Source: CAZNXJ01 sp964577115 (GTDB lineage: Bacteria > Planctomycetota > Planctomycetia > Pirellulales > Pirellulaceae). From it: a stretch of DNA of 64,000 bases. The position numbers and the translations under genes were made by a program. The stretch spans positions 124,001 to 188,000 of the forward strand of contig CAZNXJ010000007.1 in assembly GCA_964577115.1 (NCBI GenBank). The letters are read 5' to 3'. The first letter of the stretch is position 1, and each line of letters starts with the position of its first letter. Shown here in pieces: positions 46,861 to 55,500 of the stretch. The notes below the pieces were generated by a model. That model saw only the letters and a list, made by a program, of their open reading frames with translations. It was not told the DNA's origin and searched no databases.

Positions 46861-47087
46861 GATGCCGGAAAGGCGCTAGAACGGTTGTCTCAGAGCCGAC
46901 GAAGTGCTCGATCCAATTGTTCCTGGTCGTACGTGTACTCGCCGCGCGACCGCGTCTGTCTCTCTCTGCCGGTTGGTTGCAGCTCCTGCTTGGTTTCCCT
47001 CCCTGCTTGCATCAGCGCGCCGTTTGGGTTCCCTGCTGCGCTAGGCCGGCCGCCTCGCACTCATCCCACTGGAGGTAGTACTCACCT

Positions 47088-48413
47088 GTGTACGAAGTAG
47101 AACGCTCCCGCAGTCTTGTCAGCGAAAAAGCCGTGCTCGTGCGGGTCATTCTCCCGGACCAGCTCTTTGATCAGGGAGATCCGCTGGGCGAGCTCACGGG
47201 GTTGGCTGAAACGGCCGGCGTACGTGTCGTCGGAGGTTTGACGCAGCGTCGCGAAACGCCCGACTCCACGACCTACTTGGGGAAAGGCAAAACCGAGGAG
47301 CTCAAGCAATGCGTCAAGGAACATGACGCCGACGTGGTGATCTTTGACAATGACCTCAGCCCCGCTCAGACGCGCAACCTCGAGAAGGCCGTGGGCGTCA
47401 AGGTGCTGGATCGCACGGAGCTCATTCTCGATATCTTCGCCACGCGTGCGCGGACGTACGAAGCTCGTCTCGCCGTCGAACTGGCGCAGCTCGAGTATTC
47501 CTTGCCGCGACTGAAACGCATGTGGACGCACTTGTCACGCTTGAATATGGGCGTCGGCATGCGTGGGCCTGGTGAAAAGCAGCTCGAAGTTGACCGCCGT
47601 TTGGTCGAAAAGCGGATCCACGATCTGCGGACCGAACTGAAAACGATCGAACGCCGCAAGGAACGCCAGGTCGCATCACGGCGCGGGTTCATGACCGTAT
47701 CGCTGGTCGGTTACACGAACGCCGGCAAGAGTACGCTGATGAACCGCTTGACCAATGCGGGCGTCGAAGCAGCTGATAAGTTGTTCGCGACGCTGGATAC
47801 TCGTACGCGCAAATGGCAATTGCCGAGCTGGGGGCCGGTACTGCTGAGCGACACGGTTGGTTTCATACGCGATTTGCCTCACCGGTTGATCGCAAGCTTC
47901 AAAGCCACACTCGAGGAGGCGAACCAGGCCGACTTGTTGTTGCACGTCGCTGACGCGAGCAGTCCGTCGGTGTGCGATCAGATCAGTGCCGTCTATCGGG
48001 TGCTCGAGGAAATCGGCATCGACGCCAAGGACACGATTCTTGTGCTGAACAAGATTGACCAAGTGACCGACGTCGGCACGCTCCAGTCGATTCGCAGCCG
48101 TTATCCAAACGCGGTGGCCGTCAGCGCGAAAACCGGCGAGGGGCTCGATCGTCTCGCGCATGTGGTAAGCGATGCACTGAGCCGCTCGTTCTGCGATGTT
48201 GACGTGGAAGTCGGCGTGGATAATGGCCGAGCGATGGCGTACCTCGCCGCACACGGGGAAATCCTCTCCCGGCGCTATGATGGTGAACGGGCGGTCCTCC
48301 ATTGCCGCCTGCCCGCTGGAAAGCTTGGCCCGCTGCATGACGATCCGCACGTGACTGTGCGGAAGCATAGCAACGGCGTGCCGGAACCAGCCGCCATGGA
48401 AGACGTAGCGTAG
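47088..48413 (+). CDS. hflX: Ribosome-splitting GTPase HflX
   Basis: The 441-residue protein matches HflX, a cytoplasmic GTPase that binds the 50S subunit and splits stalled ribosomes after heat or antibiotic stress. The N-terminal HflX domain (RRETPDSTTYLGKGK near residue 55; QLEYSLPRLKRMWTHLSR near 130) and the linker with GMRGPGEKQLE are present. The G domain carries GYTNAGKST (P-loop), DTVGFIRDLP (G3) and NKID (G4). The GTG start has GGAGG 12 nt upstream. The SDR gene begins 8 nt after the stop, so the two are probably co-transcribed. The structured leader suggests regulation by translation status. Confidence 0.95.
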   Translation: MYEVERSRSLVSEKAVLVRVILPDQLFDQGDPLGELTGLAETAGVRVVGGLTQRRETPDSTTYLGKGKTEELKQCVKEHDADVVIFDNDLSPAQTRNLEKAVGVKVLDRTELILDIFATRARTYEARLAVELAQLEYSLPRLKRMWTHLSRLNMGVGMRGPGEKQLEVDRRLVEKRIHDLRTELKTIERRKERQVASRRGFMTVSLVGYTNAGKSTLMNRLTNAGVEAADKLFATLDTRTRKWQLPSWGPVLLSDTVGFIRDLPHRLIASFKATLEEANQADLLLHVADASSPSVCDQISAVYRVLEEIGIDAKDTILVLNKIDQVTDVGTLQSIRSRYPNAVAVSAKTGEGLDRLAHVVSDALSRSFCDVDVEVGVDNGRAMAYLAAHGEILSRRYDGERAVLHCRLPAGKLGPLHDDPHVTVRKHSNGVPEPAAMEDVA

Positions 48414-48420
48414 GCGAACC

Positions 48421-49212
48421 ATGCCGCGGCGCAACCTGGCCGGAGCGCGAGTGCTGCTGACCGGTGCCTCGAGTGGCATCGGCCGCGCACTCGCGCTGCG
48501 TCTGGCTGATCGGGGCGCCGAATTGCTGATCACTGCGCGCCGAACAGACCGGCTTGAAAAGCTCGCCGCGCAGCTCAAGCAGCAAGGCACCTCCGTAGCC
48601 TTCTTCGCTGCCGACATTGCCGACCCGGAAGCTCGCGTTCCGCTGGTCGCCAGCGCGCGCGAGCGCTGGGGCGAGCTCGATATTCTCATCAATTGCGCCG
48701 GCGTTGGCGCTATCGGCCCCGTGGCGGACAGCGAGCCTGAGCACTTGCGGCGCGTCATGGAGGTCAATTTTTTTGCGCCCCTCGAACTGACGCGCGCAGC
48801 GCTACCCCTATTGCGCCGCGGGCGCGACCCGCTCGTCGTCAACATCGGCTCCGTACTTGGTCACCGCTCGGTGCCCGGCAAGGCCGTTTACTCCGCCAGC
48901 AAATTCGCGCTCCACGGTCTCACCGACGCCTGGCGAGCCGAACTGGCGGGGGACGGCATCGAAATGCTGCTGGTTAGCCCGAGCACGACGTCGAGCGATT
49001 TTTTTGACAGCCTGCTGGCCGGCCAGCAAAACTCGGGAGACCGAGGCGGCGCGTCGCCTGACTGGGTAGCCGAGCGCACGGTGCGGGCCATGGAGCGGCG
49101 ACGGCACGAAATCATTCTCACCTGGGGCGGAAAACTGCTCGTCTATGCCGACCGCCTCGCTCCGACTGTGCTGGACGACCTTCTCGCGCGCTGGTACCGC
49201 CGTCACCAATAG
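48421..49212 (+). CDS. Short-chain dehydrogenase/reductase (classical SDR)
   Basis: The 263-residue protein has the NAD(P)-binding TGASSGIGRALA motif (~residues 14-25), NCAGVG, the catalytic Ser in NIGSVLG and YSASK with catalytic Tyr and Lys. The ARR after the second strand suggests NADPH. Substrate unknown. It starts 8 nt after hflX. Confidence 0.93.
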   Translation: MPRRNLAGARVLLTGASSGIGRALALRLADRGAELLITARRTDRLEKLAAQLKQQGTSVAFFAADIADPEARVPLVASARERWGELDILINCAGVGAIGPVADSEPEHLRRVMEVNFFAPLELTRAALPLLRRGRDPLVVNIGSVLGHRSVPGKAVYSASKFALHGLTDAWRAELAGDGIEMLLVSPSTTSSDFFDSLLAGQQNSGDRGGASPDWVAERTVRAMERRRHEIILTWGGKLLVYADRLAPTVLDDLLARWYRRHQ

Positions 49213-49541
49213 CGATACGGTCGGAGCCTTCAGCCAGCCCTTCCTACTCGTTGACTCCCCGCCCCCGTCTTGGAAGGGAGCGTCTTCAAGCCGGTGAGCG
49301 CAGGAAAGCCCCCGCAGACAGGCTTACTTCGCGTCGCGCCAAGCGTTGGTGTGGCAGGGAAAAGCGTAGAGCCCGAACAATCGTCATAAAACGCTTCGCA
49401 CCGATACGCGCCCGGCGGAATTCCGAATTCCGCATGCGGTGCCGACCGTTTCTTGCCGGGCCCCGATGCTGGACCTAGAGTTTCGATGCGCATACCGGTT
49501 GCGCTGATTTGTTGCATGTCGCATCTCTCGGGGCATGGACT
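49213..49541. other. Intergenic region upstream of the AAA ATPase gene
   Basis: About 330 bases. Apart from the palindrome at 49415-49433 no feature is recognised. Confidence 0.5.
49415..49433. promoter_or_regulatory. Perfect 9-bp inverted repeat, candidate operator
   Basis: GCGGAATTC-C-GAATTCCGC is a perfect dyad around one base, 108 bp upstream of the ATPase gene start. It could bind a dimeric regulator. Confidence 0.45.
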
Positions 49542-51032
49542 ATGTCGAATGATCTCCTGGCGAAGCTTTCTGGTGGTGGAGGCGATGATGGGGACGCCGG
49601 GTGGAGTTCTCTGGCGGCGACGCCGGCGCGGCACCAGACGTCGAGCGAAGCGCCAGAAAACGACGAGAAACTTGACCATCTACTGAAGCGCATCGAGAAG
49701 CTCGCGCAGAATGGTGGAAACCGGAGCCAAACTCCGGTGGGCAGTTCGCGCGTCGCCGCACTTCTGTCGGCCGACACGTTCGTTCCGCTACAGAAGCGCA
49801 GCTTCGCCGAAATGAACTTGACCGATAGTCAGGTCGAAGCGCTACTTCTGAAATATCTGCTCGCGCGCGGCGACGCGGTGGGCCGCGAGATGGCCGACCA
49901 GATCAAGCTGCCATTCGTACTGATTGACGAATTGCTGCGGCGCATGAAGCACGATCAACTGGTCGTGTATCGCGGTTCCGCCGAGCTCAATGACTATCTG
50001 TATCAGCTCACCGATCTCGGCCGCGAACGTGCTCGACGGCATGCGCAAGTCTGCACGTACTACGGCGCAGCTCCCGTATCGCTTTCCGAGTACGTTGAAA
50101 GCGTCGCAGCTCAGTCGCTCGTGCACCAGAAGCCCAAACGGCCGGAACTGGAACGCGCCTTCACAGACATGCTCATCAGCCGAACCATGCTCGACCGGCT
50201 CGGTCCGGCCGTCAACTCGGGCCGCGGCATGTTCCTCTACGGCGCACCGGGAAATGGGAAGACGAGCATCGCACGTCGCGTGTCCCAGGCTTTCGGCAAG
50301 TTCATCTGGATTCCCCGCGCACTCGGCGTGGACGGCGAGATCATTCGCCTCTTCGATCCTTTGAACCACATTGAAGCGCCGATCGAAAAAGGCCGCGGGA
50401 TCCTGGACGAAACGAAGATCGATGAGCGGTGGGTCCGTATTTACCGGCCGACAATCGTCGTCGGTGGTGAATTGACCATGTCCCATCTCGAAATAACGCA
50501 AAACCGCGCAACGAACATCTGCGAAGCGCCACTCCAACTGAAGAGCAACTGCGGAACGCTGGTCATCGACGACTTCGGTCGTCAGCGCATTCGGACCGAC
50601 GAACTGCTCAACCGCTGGATCGTGCCGCTCGAAGAACGCATCGACTTTCTCAGCCTGCCCAACGGTAAAACGATTCAAGTGCCCTTTGACCAGCTGATCG
50701 TTTTTTCGACAAACCTCGAGCCACGCGACCTGGTCGATGAAGCGTTTCTTCGCCGAATCGCGTACAAGATCGAGGTTACCGATCCGACGGAAGAAGAGTT
50801 CCGCAACATTTTCAAGAGCGTCGCCGAGGCGATGAAGATCGTCTATGACGACGACGCCGTGACGTACCTGATTGAAAAGCATTTCCGCAGCACGGGCCGG
50901 CCAATGCGCTGTTGCCATCCGCGCGACCTTCTGCGGCAAGTCGAGAACCACTGCGTCTATCAGGGAATTCCCCCAGCCATGACGCCCGAAACGCTCGACT
51001 TCGCCGTACAGAACTACTTTGCCGTCATGTAA
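49542..51032 (+). CDS. AAA ATPase with N-terminal winged-helix-like region
   Basis: The 496-residue protein has a low-complexity, Gly/Asp-rich N-terminus (~1-75), a region at ~85-165 likely to form a winged helix (LTDSQVEALLLKYLLARGDA; LIDELLRRMKHDQLVVYRG) and an AAA module (~200-420). Walker A is GAPGNGKTS (Lys240), Walker B TLVIDDFGRQR, sensor-like FSTNLEPRDLVDEAFLRRI. The second acidic residue is DD rather than DE. The ATG at 49542 follows a GGGG stretch. It is common in Planctomycetes, and its function is unknown; the DDF Walker B recalls DnaC-like and secretion-linked ATPases. No pilus or secretion gene is adjacent. Confidence 0.78.
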   Translation: MSNDLLAKLSGGGGDDGDAGWSSLAATPARHQTSSEAPENDEKLDHLLKRIEKLAQNGGNRSQTPVGSSRVAALLSADTFVPLQKRSFAEMNLTDSQVEALLLKYLLARGDAVGREMADQIKLPFVLIDELLRRMKHDQLVVYRGSAELNDYLYQLTDLGRERARRHAQVCTYYGAAPVSLSEYVESVAAQSLVHQKPKRPELERAFTDMLISRTMLDRLGPAVNSGRGMFLYGAPGNGKTSIARRVSQAFGKFIWIPRALGVDGEIIRLFDPLNHIEAPIEKGRGILDETKIDERWVRIYRPTIVVGGELTMSHLEITQNRATNICEAPLQLKSNCGTLVIDDFGRQRIRTDELLNRWIVPLEERIDFLSLPNGKTIQVPFDQLIVFSTNLEPRDLVDEAFLRRIAYKIEVTDPTEEEFRNIFKSVAEAMKIVYDDDAVTYLIEKHFRSTGRPMRCCHPRDLLRQVENHCVYQGIPPAMTPETLDFAVQNYFAVM

Positions 51033-51199
51033 GCGTTAAGGCGCTACCCGTTCAGCCGGCTCGGAGGCCGAACAGCGCATCAGCGGGAAGCATGCCACGC
51101 CCGGACCGTCATAGTATGCCCGACATCCGCCGACGCGACCGCAGGCCGGCGGCGCGGGAAGCCATCTCGTAGCGAGCAATCGGTGACGCCGATCGTGAA

Positions 51200-51766
51200 T
51201 CAAGGAGCGTTCGGCGTTCGAAAGAAATCGTCCAGGTGTTGCATCGCGCGCTGTTCGGCTGGCCCGGCCGTCTTGCCGACGATGTTGCGTAACCGAGCGA
51301 GTTCGCGCTCGATCTCGTCGCGCGGCAACAGCCCAATCCGCGTCGCCAGAATCGCGGCCTCCAGCACCGCGTGCTTGGCCCGGTTGAAACCCCAGAAATC
51401 ACGGAGCCATCCTCGCTCCACGACAGTGCAGCGCAGCCGCGGCCGCTCGCCCGATTCGTCCCAGTCTTCCACCACGAATGCGTACCAGCGGCAGGCGCCG
51501 AGCAGTATGCAGCCGCCGAGATCGTCGCGTCTTTCCAGCGTGGGGCGCTGGTACCACCGGTCCAGCGCCGCCTGCACAATCAGCTCGACATCATCCGTCA
51601 CGTGCAGGATACCGCGCTGGCGCTCTTTTAAATTCGCGTACGTCTGCGAAGTCGGAAAGGGGCGGAGAACAAGCCGCTGAAACTCGCCTTCCACAATGGG
51701 GCCCATCGGTGCGATGTTTTCCACACCGTCCGTACCGATCGTGGTCACGATACCTTCGAGAATCAC
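51200..51766 (-). CDS. DUF447 protein, last gene of the H4MPT operon
   Basis: The 188-residue protein is of the DUF447 type, an FMN-binding-like split barrel found in methanogens and in bacteria with H4MPT genes. The opening ILEGIVTTIGTDGVENIAPMG and LRPFPTSQTYANL are characteristic, and ECxVVE-like RCTVVERGWLRDFWGFNRAKHAVLEAAI lies at ~112-138. It is the last of five minus-strand genes; the ATG at 51766 is 61 bp after the pabA stop. The exact reaction is unproven; a role in methanopterin synthesis is inferred from gene linkage. Confidence 0.85.
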   Translation of the reverse strand: MILEGIVTTIGTDGVENIAPMGPIVEGEFQRLVLRPFPTSQTYANLKERQRGILHVTDDVELIVQAALDRWYQRPTLERRDDLGGCILLGACRWYAFVVEDWDESGERPRLRCTVVERGWLRDFWGFNRAKHAVLEAAILATRIGLLPRDEIERELARLRNIVGKTAGPAEQRAMQHLDDFFRTPNAP

Positions 51767-51827
51767 GTGAACACTTCTCTCCTAGCCGTTGGCTTGCTCG
51801 CTCGCCGGCGGTTGCCAGGCCCGGCGG

Positions 51828-52490
51828 TCAGAACGTCACGGGCCGGCTGGGCATAACGGCAGGAGCCGCGGCCGGTTGACGCAATTCTTCGTCGTACCCC
51901 GGGATCGGCTCGGCAACTTCCAGTCCCGCCATCCGCAGGAAATTGGCCAGCAAACGATAGCCCTCGTCGGTCAGAATCGATTCAGGGTGGAACTGGACGC
52001 CGGCGATCGGCAGGCTTTCGTGCTGAACGGCCATGATCACGCCATCTTCCGTAAAGGCCGTTGCGCGCAGCACTGGCGGAAGGGAATCCGGATCGATGAC
52101 CAGTGAATGGTAACGCGCGGCGCGAAACGGATTTGGAATACCAGCAAACAGAGCACTGCCGTCGTGGACGATCGAGCTGGCTCGCCCATGCATCGGTTCG
52201 GCCGCGCGAACGATGCGTGCTCCGAACGCGGCACCGATGGCCTGGTGCCCAAGACAGACCCCAAGAATCGGCAGTTCACCAGCAAGCTGCTCGAGCACCG
52301 GGAGCGAGATGCCGGCTTCGCGCGGGGTACATGGCCCCGGGGAAATTACGATCGCCGCGGGACGCTCGGCGCGGATGCCATCGATGTTCACGGCGTCATT
52401 GCGCACGACGCGCGTCGGCTGCCCTAGCCGCGTGCAATAGCGAGCAAGGTTGTAGACGAAGCTGTCATAGTTGTCGATCAACAAAATCAT
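51828..52490 (-). CDS. pabA: Aminodeoxychorismate synthase glutamine amidotransferase subunit
   Basis: The 220-residue class I glutamine amidotransferase has the catalytic Cys79 in GVCLGHQ, the His-Glu of the triad in GVQFHPES, and SPGPCTP. PabA and TrpG cannot be separated by this subunit alone, but the next upstream gene is PabB type, and the two are 15 bp apart. It supplies ammonia from glutamine to the PabB subunit. A Pro/Ala-rich C-terminal extension (~25 residues) is unusual. Confidence 0.88.
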   Translation of the reverse strand: MILLIDNYDSFVYNLARYCTRLGQPTRVVRNDAVNIDGIRAERPAAIVISPGPCTPREAGISLPVLEQLAGELPILGVCLGHQAIGAAFGARIVRAAEPMHGRASSIVHDGSALFAGIPNPFRAARYHSLVIDPDSLPPVLRATAFTEDGVIMAVQHESLPIAGVQFHPESILTDEGYRLLANFLRMAGLEVAEPIPGYDEELRQPAAAPAVMPSRPVTF

Positions 52491-52505
52491 GCGCGTGCGT
52501 TGAGC

Positions 52506-54068
52506 CTATTCGAGTGCGCGGAGCAGACCAGCGGCTTTGTGCCATGTTTCTTCATATTCGCGCTGCGGCTGCGACTGCGCTGTGATGCCTCCACCAACAG
52601 GCAGCTGCCACCAACCGCGTCCTGCCGTGATCGTCCGGATCAGAATATTCAAATCCATCGTACCGTCGAAGCCGATGTAGCCGAGCGATCCGCAGTAGGG
52701 TCCGCGCGCCGTGCGTTCCAGTTCGGTAATGATTTCCATAGCGCGGACTTTCGGTGCACCGGTAATCGACCCGCCCGGAAATGCAGCGCGGATCAAATCG
52801 AAAGGCCCCAGCTCGGGTCGCAATACGCCGCGCACGGCGGACACCAGATGCTGCACAAACTCGTACGTCTCGAGCTTACATAGCTCGGTCACGCATACAC
52901 TATCCGGCGTGCAAACTCGCGACAAATCGTTGCGCAAGAGATCGGCGATCATTACGTTCTCGGCGCGATCCTTCTCGCTCTGAAGCAATTCATCAGCGAG
53001 GTACAAATTGGCTTCGGCTTGCGGAAAGCGTTGCCGAGTTCCCTTGATCGGCCGTGCCTCGGCCACGCCGGCGCGAACTTGCAGGAATCTTTCCGGCGAG
53101 GCACTGAGGATCTGGAAGTCACCGAGATCGAAGTAGGCGGCGAACGTCGCGGGATTGCGCGCTCGTAGGCGCAGGTAAAGCTCCAACGAGTCGTCGCGAG
53201 CTGGATAGAGCAGGCGCTGAGCAAGATTCACTTGGAATGCGTCGCCTGCGCGGATGTAGTCGATTGTCCGCTGGACCGCGTGGCAATATGCCGATGCCGA
53301 GAAGTTGCTCGTTAATTGCGAATGTGCGCGGGTGCTGAATTGCGGCGCGAGCTGGGCGACTCCAATCGAGTCGTCGTGCGACAACCGGGCAGGACGGGGC
53401 GTGGCAGGTGTCGTAAGCCAACGGCGCATCTCGGCGAGCCGGTCGAGCGCGCGGCGGCGGCGATCCGCCGGGGCCGTTTCGGGGAAGCCATGGGAAATGA
53501 TCCACGCTGCGTCTTCGACGTGGTCGATCGCCAGAAGGACATCGTACAAGCCGATAGCGAGTGCCGGCGTGCGGAACTCGTCGTACTCCGGCGCCTCGAG
53601 CCGTTCGAGACTCCGGTTCAGGTCGTACGCAAAAAGGCCGGCGGCCCCTCCCTGAAAGGGCGGCAAACCGGGAATAGTCGGACTGCGGAATGCGCCCAAT
53701 CGCGCGGCAAGCGGTGCAAGCGCTTCCGAGCCATCGGCGGGAACCGTGATCCACGCAAAGGGGTCGGCGGCGAGAAAGGAATAGCGGCCAAGTTCCGGGC
53801 GACGCAGCGCACTGTCGAGCAGTAGGCAATGGGGTCGCCCGCTCAAACGCTCGAGTAACTCCCCGACGTCCAATGGGCCAGCGAAGCGCTCGTACCAGGG
53901 CCCCTCGGCCCCCGTCTCCGATACCAGACAGTTTGGGATTGATCGGTCTTCTATCAAACGTGCTGACTTCCTTTGCGGCGACAGTAATCCCGCATGCTCC
54001 CACCGGCTCGACGGCACCACACCCTTATTCTGGCGGCTGTTGGCTGCGCCGTCGATGGCTGACTTCAT
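52506..54068 (-). CDS. pabB: Aminodeoxychorismate synthase component I
   Basis: The ~520-residue chorismate-binding enzyme has AGDAFQVNLAQRL, the active-site motif RPIKGTR with Lys342 and the metal-binding PGGSITGAPKVRAMEII. PIKGT, rather than PIAGT, marks PabB instead of TrpE, so it makes 4-amino-4-deoxychorismate. The N-terminal domain (residues ~45-230) is of anthranilate-synthase-I type. The ATG at 54068 overlaps the DHPS-like gene by 44 nt; GTG codons at 54020 and 54017 are alternative starts, and conserved residues begin near 54000. pABA from this pathway would feed folate and, by its place in this operon, H4MPT. No pabC lyase gene is nearby. Confidence 0.9.
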   Translation of the reverse strand: MKSAIDGAANSRQNKGVVPSSRWEHAGLLSPQRKSARLIEDRSIPNCLVSETGAEGPWYERFAGPLDVGELLERLSGRPHCLLLDSALRRPELGRYSFLAADPFAWITVPADGSEALAPLAARLGAFRSPTIPGLPPFQGGAAGLFAYDLNRSLERLEAPEYDEFRTPALAIGLYDVLLAIDHVEDAAWIISHGFPETAPADRRRRALDRLAEMRRWLTTPATPRPARLSHDDSIGVAQLAPQFSTRAHSQLTSNFSASAYCHAVQRTIDYIRAGDAFQVNLAQRLLYPARDDSLELYLRLRARNPATFAAYFDLGDFQILSASPERFLQVRAGVAEARPIKGTRQRFPQAEANLYLADELLQSEKDRAENVMIADLLRNDLSRVCTPDSVCVTELCKLETYEFVQHLVSAVRGVLRPELGPFDLIRAAFPGGSITGAPKVRAMEIITELERTARGPYCGSLGYIGFDGTMDLNILIRTITAGRGWWQLPVGGGITAQSQPQREYEETWHKAAGLLRALE

Positions 54069-55500
54069 TCCGCGTGAGCAGCCCCCAGTCGAGCGCCTCG
54101 TCCTGGCGGTAGTTCTTGCCGAGGGTCATCGCGGTGACCGCCTTGGCAGTCTCGTAGCCCAGATAAAACGCATGGCCGATGTCAAGATTCTTCGGCGGCC
54201 CGCCGTGCGGACCCGACTCGGCCAGCTGCTGAAACAGCACAAACGGATCCGCATCCATCAAATGCATTCCGCTGCTCACAAGATGAAGCTGCTCGTCTTC
54301 CGCAAAGAGCCGGTAGTTGTGGTCACGGATGCGATGGGCAAGTTCGTTAAGTTGCTCAGGACCGTAACGCGTCAGCTTGGCATCACGGAGCATGACCAGT
54401 TGGCGGTCGATGTGTTTGGGAGGGACGCCCCGGGCAACGGCGTGGTGGACGAGCCGCCGCGCGACATCGCATTCGCGGACGCTCGATCGCGCCCAGTTGA
54501 TCACCTCGGTGGTCAGAACGCTGCGAATGCGCAGCTCCTCGCAGAACCCCAGCAGCACCACATTAATTCCCGCTGAATCCGCCGCGGTCAATTCGGTCAG
54601 GTTGCCGATTCCCATCATCATCTCGACGTCCGGATAGCGGCGGCGCACGTCGAGATACCGGCCGAGACTGGCGGCAAAACCGCAGCCAATTGGTTCGATA
54701 ATGGGATCGACGCGCATCGAGACGCCTCGTGCGGCGAGCCATTCGATCGACGCGTCGAGCGTCGCCGGATCGGCCGGATCATCGGGAATCACCACCACTT
54801 CACATCCCCAGTCCGGCGCGGCATCTCGATTGTGGCGATTCACGGACAGCACGAGCTCGGCGCCCGCTCGGCAAGCGTCCGCAATTTCCCGAGGATGCAG
54901 GCTATCGATGGAGACGCGATACCCTTCATCGCGCAGCATCTTCACGCAATCGCCTACCCCTCTCCAAGGGTCGCCCGGCTCACAGCCCACGTCGATCACG
55001 TCCGCCCCGGATTCTGCATAGTGGCGTGCAACTGACAATATCTCGTCACGTTCGAGCCGCGGTGCGTGATTGATCTCGGCAAGAATTTCGATCGTGAAGG
55101 CACCATAACCGCGGCGATCGACCGGTTGGCCAAAGAATTCCGGCAGATCGTGCAGGTCGCGCGGACCGCGCACGATCACCGCGCCTCCTGCAACCTCGGC
55201 GATGGGCGCAAGATCTCCCTGGCAATAACCGGGCACCAGTACGTGCGTTGTTCCGCTGGGAACCTGAATGCGCCGAGCGATCCAAGGGGGCGTCATCAGT
55301 GCCGCCACGGTGATGGGCAGGACATCGATCGTGTAGCGGAGCGGATGGCGTTCGGCGATCTGCTGGAGAACGTGCTCGAGCGCGGGAGCGGCCAGTCGCC
55401 CGGTTACGAAATGCAACTGCAAACCAGGCGCAGTCCACGACGGGGACTCGGTGGCGTTCTCCGGAACGCGCTCGGATGGCTCGGGCGCTCGGTCGCTCAC
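54025..55500 (-). CDS. Dihydropteroate-synthase-like protein of H4MPT synthesis (DUF6513-like)
   Basis: This 491-residue protein has an N-terminal domain of the DUF6513 type (~20-155, LQLHFVTGRLAAPALEHVL) and a C-terminal pterin-binding TIM barrel (DVIDVGCEPGDPWRGV; VSIDSLHPREIADACRAGA; GIGNLTELTAADSAG). Such proteins are the DHPS-related enzymes in methanogens and methylotrophs that join the pterin to the aryl-ribose unit. The GTG at 55500 overlaps the SDR stop (GTGA) and is the best start; the long upstream open frame is within the SDR gene. It overlaps pabB at its 3' end. Confidence 0.87.
   Translation of the reverse strand: MSDRAPEPSERVPENATESPSWTAPGLQLHFVTGRLAAPALEHVLQQIAERHPLRYTIDVLPITVAALMTPPWIARRIQVPSGTTHVLVPGYCQGDLAPIAEVAGGAVIVRGPRDLHDLPEFFGQPVDRRGYGAFTIEILAEINHAPRLERDEILSVARHYAESGADVIDVGCEPGDPWRGVGDCVKMLRDEGYRVSIDSLHPREIADACRAGAELVLSVNRHNRDAAPDWGCEVVVIPDDPADPATLDASIEWLAARGVSMRVDPIIEPIGCGFAASLGRYLDVRRRYPDVEMMMGIGNLTELTAADSAGINVVLLGFCEELRIRSVLTTEVINWARSSVRECDVARRLVHHAVARGVPPKHIDRQLVMLRDAKLTRYGPEQLNELAHRIRDHNYRLFAEDEQLHLVSSGMHLMDADPFVLFQQLAESGPHGGPPKNLDIGHAFYLGYETAKAVTAMTLGKNYRQDEALDWGLLTRNEVSHRRRSQQPPE

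Larger units (their letters stand above)
46569..47087. other. Long intergenic leader region upstream of hflX
   Basis: About 520 bases. It contains a TATATA/TATATT element (46747-46754), a hairpin overlapping an SD sequence (46765-46786), an 8-codon ORF and a perfect stem-loop (46841-46860) before hflX at 47088. Confidence 0.55.
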
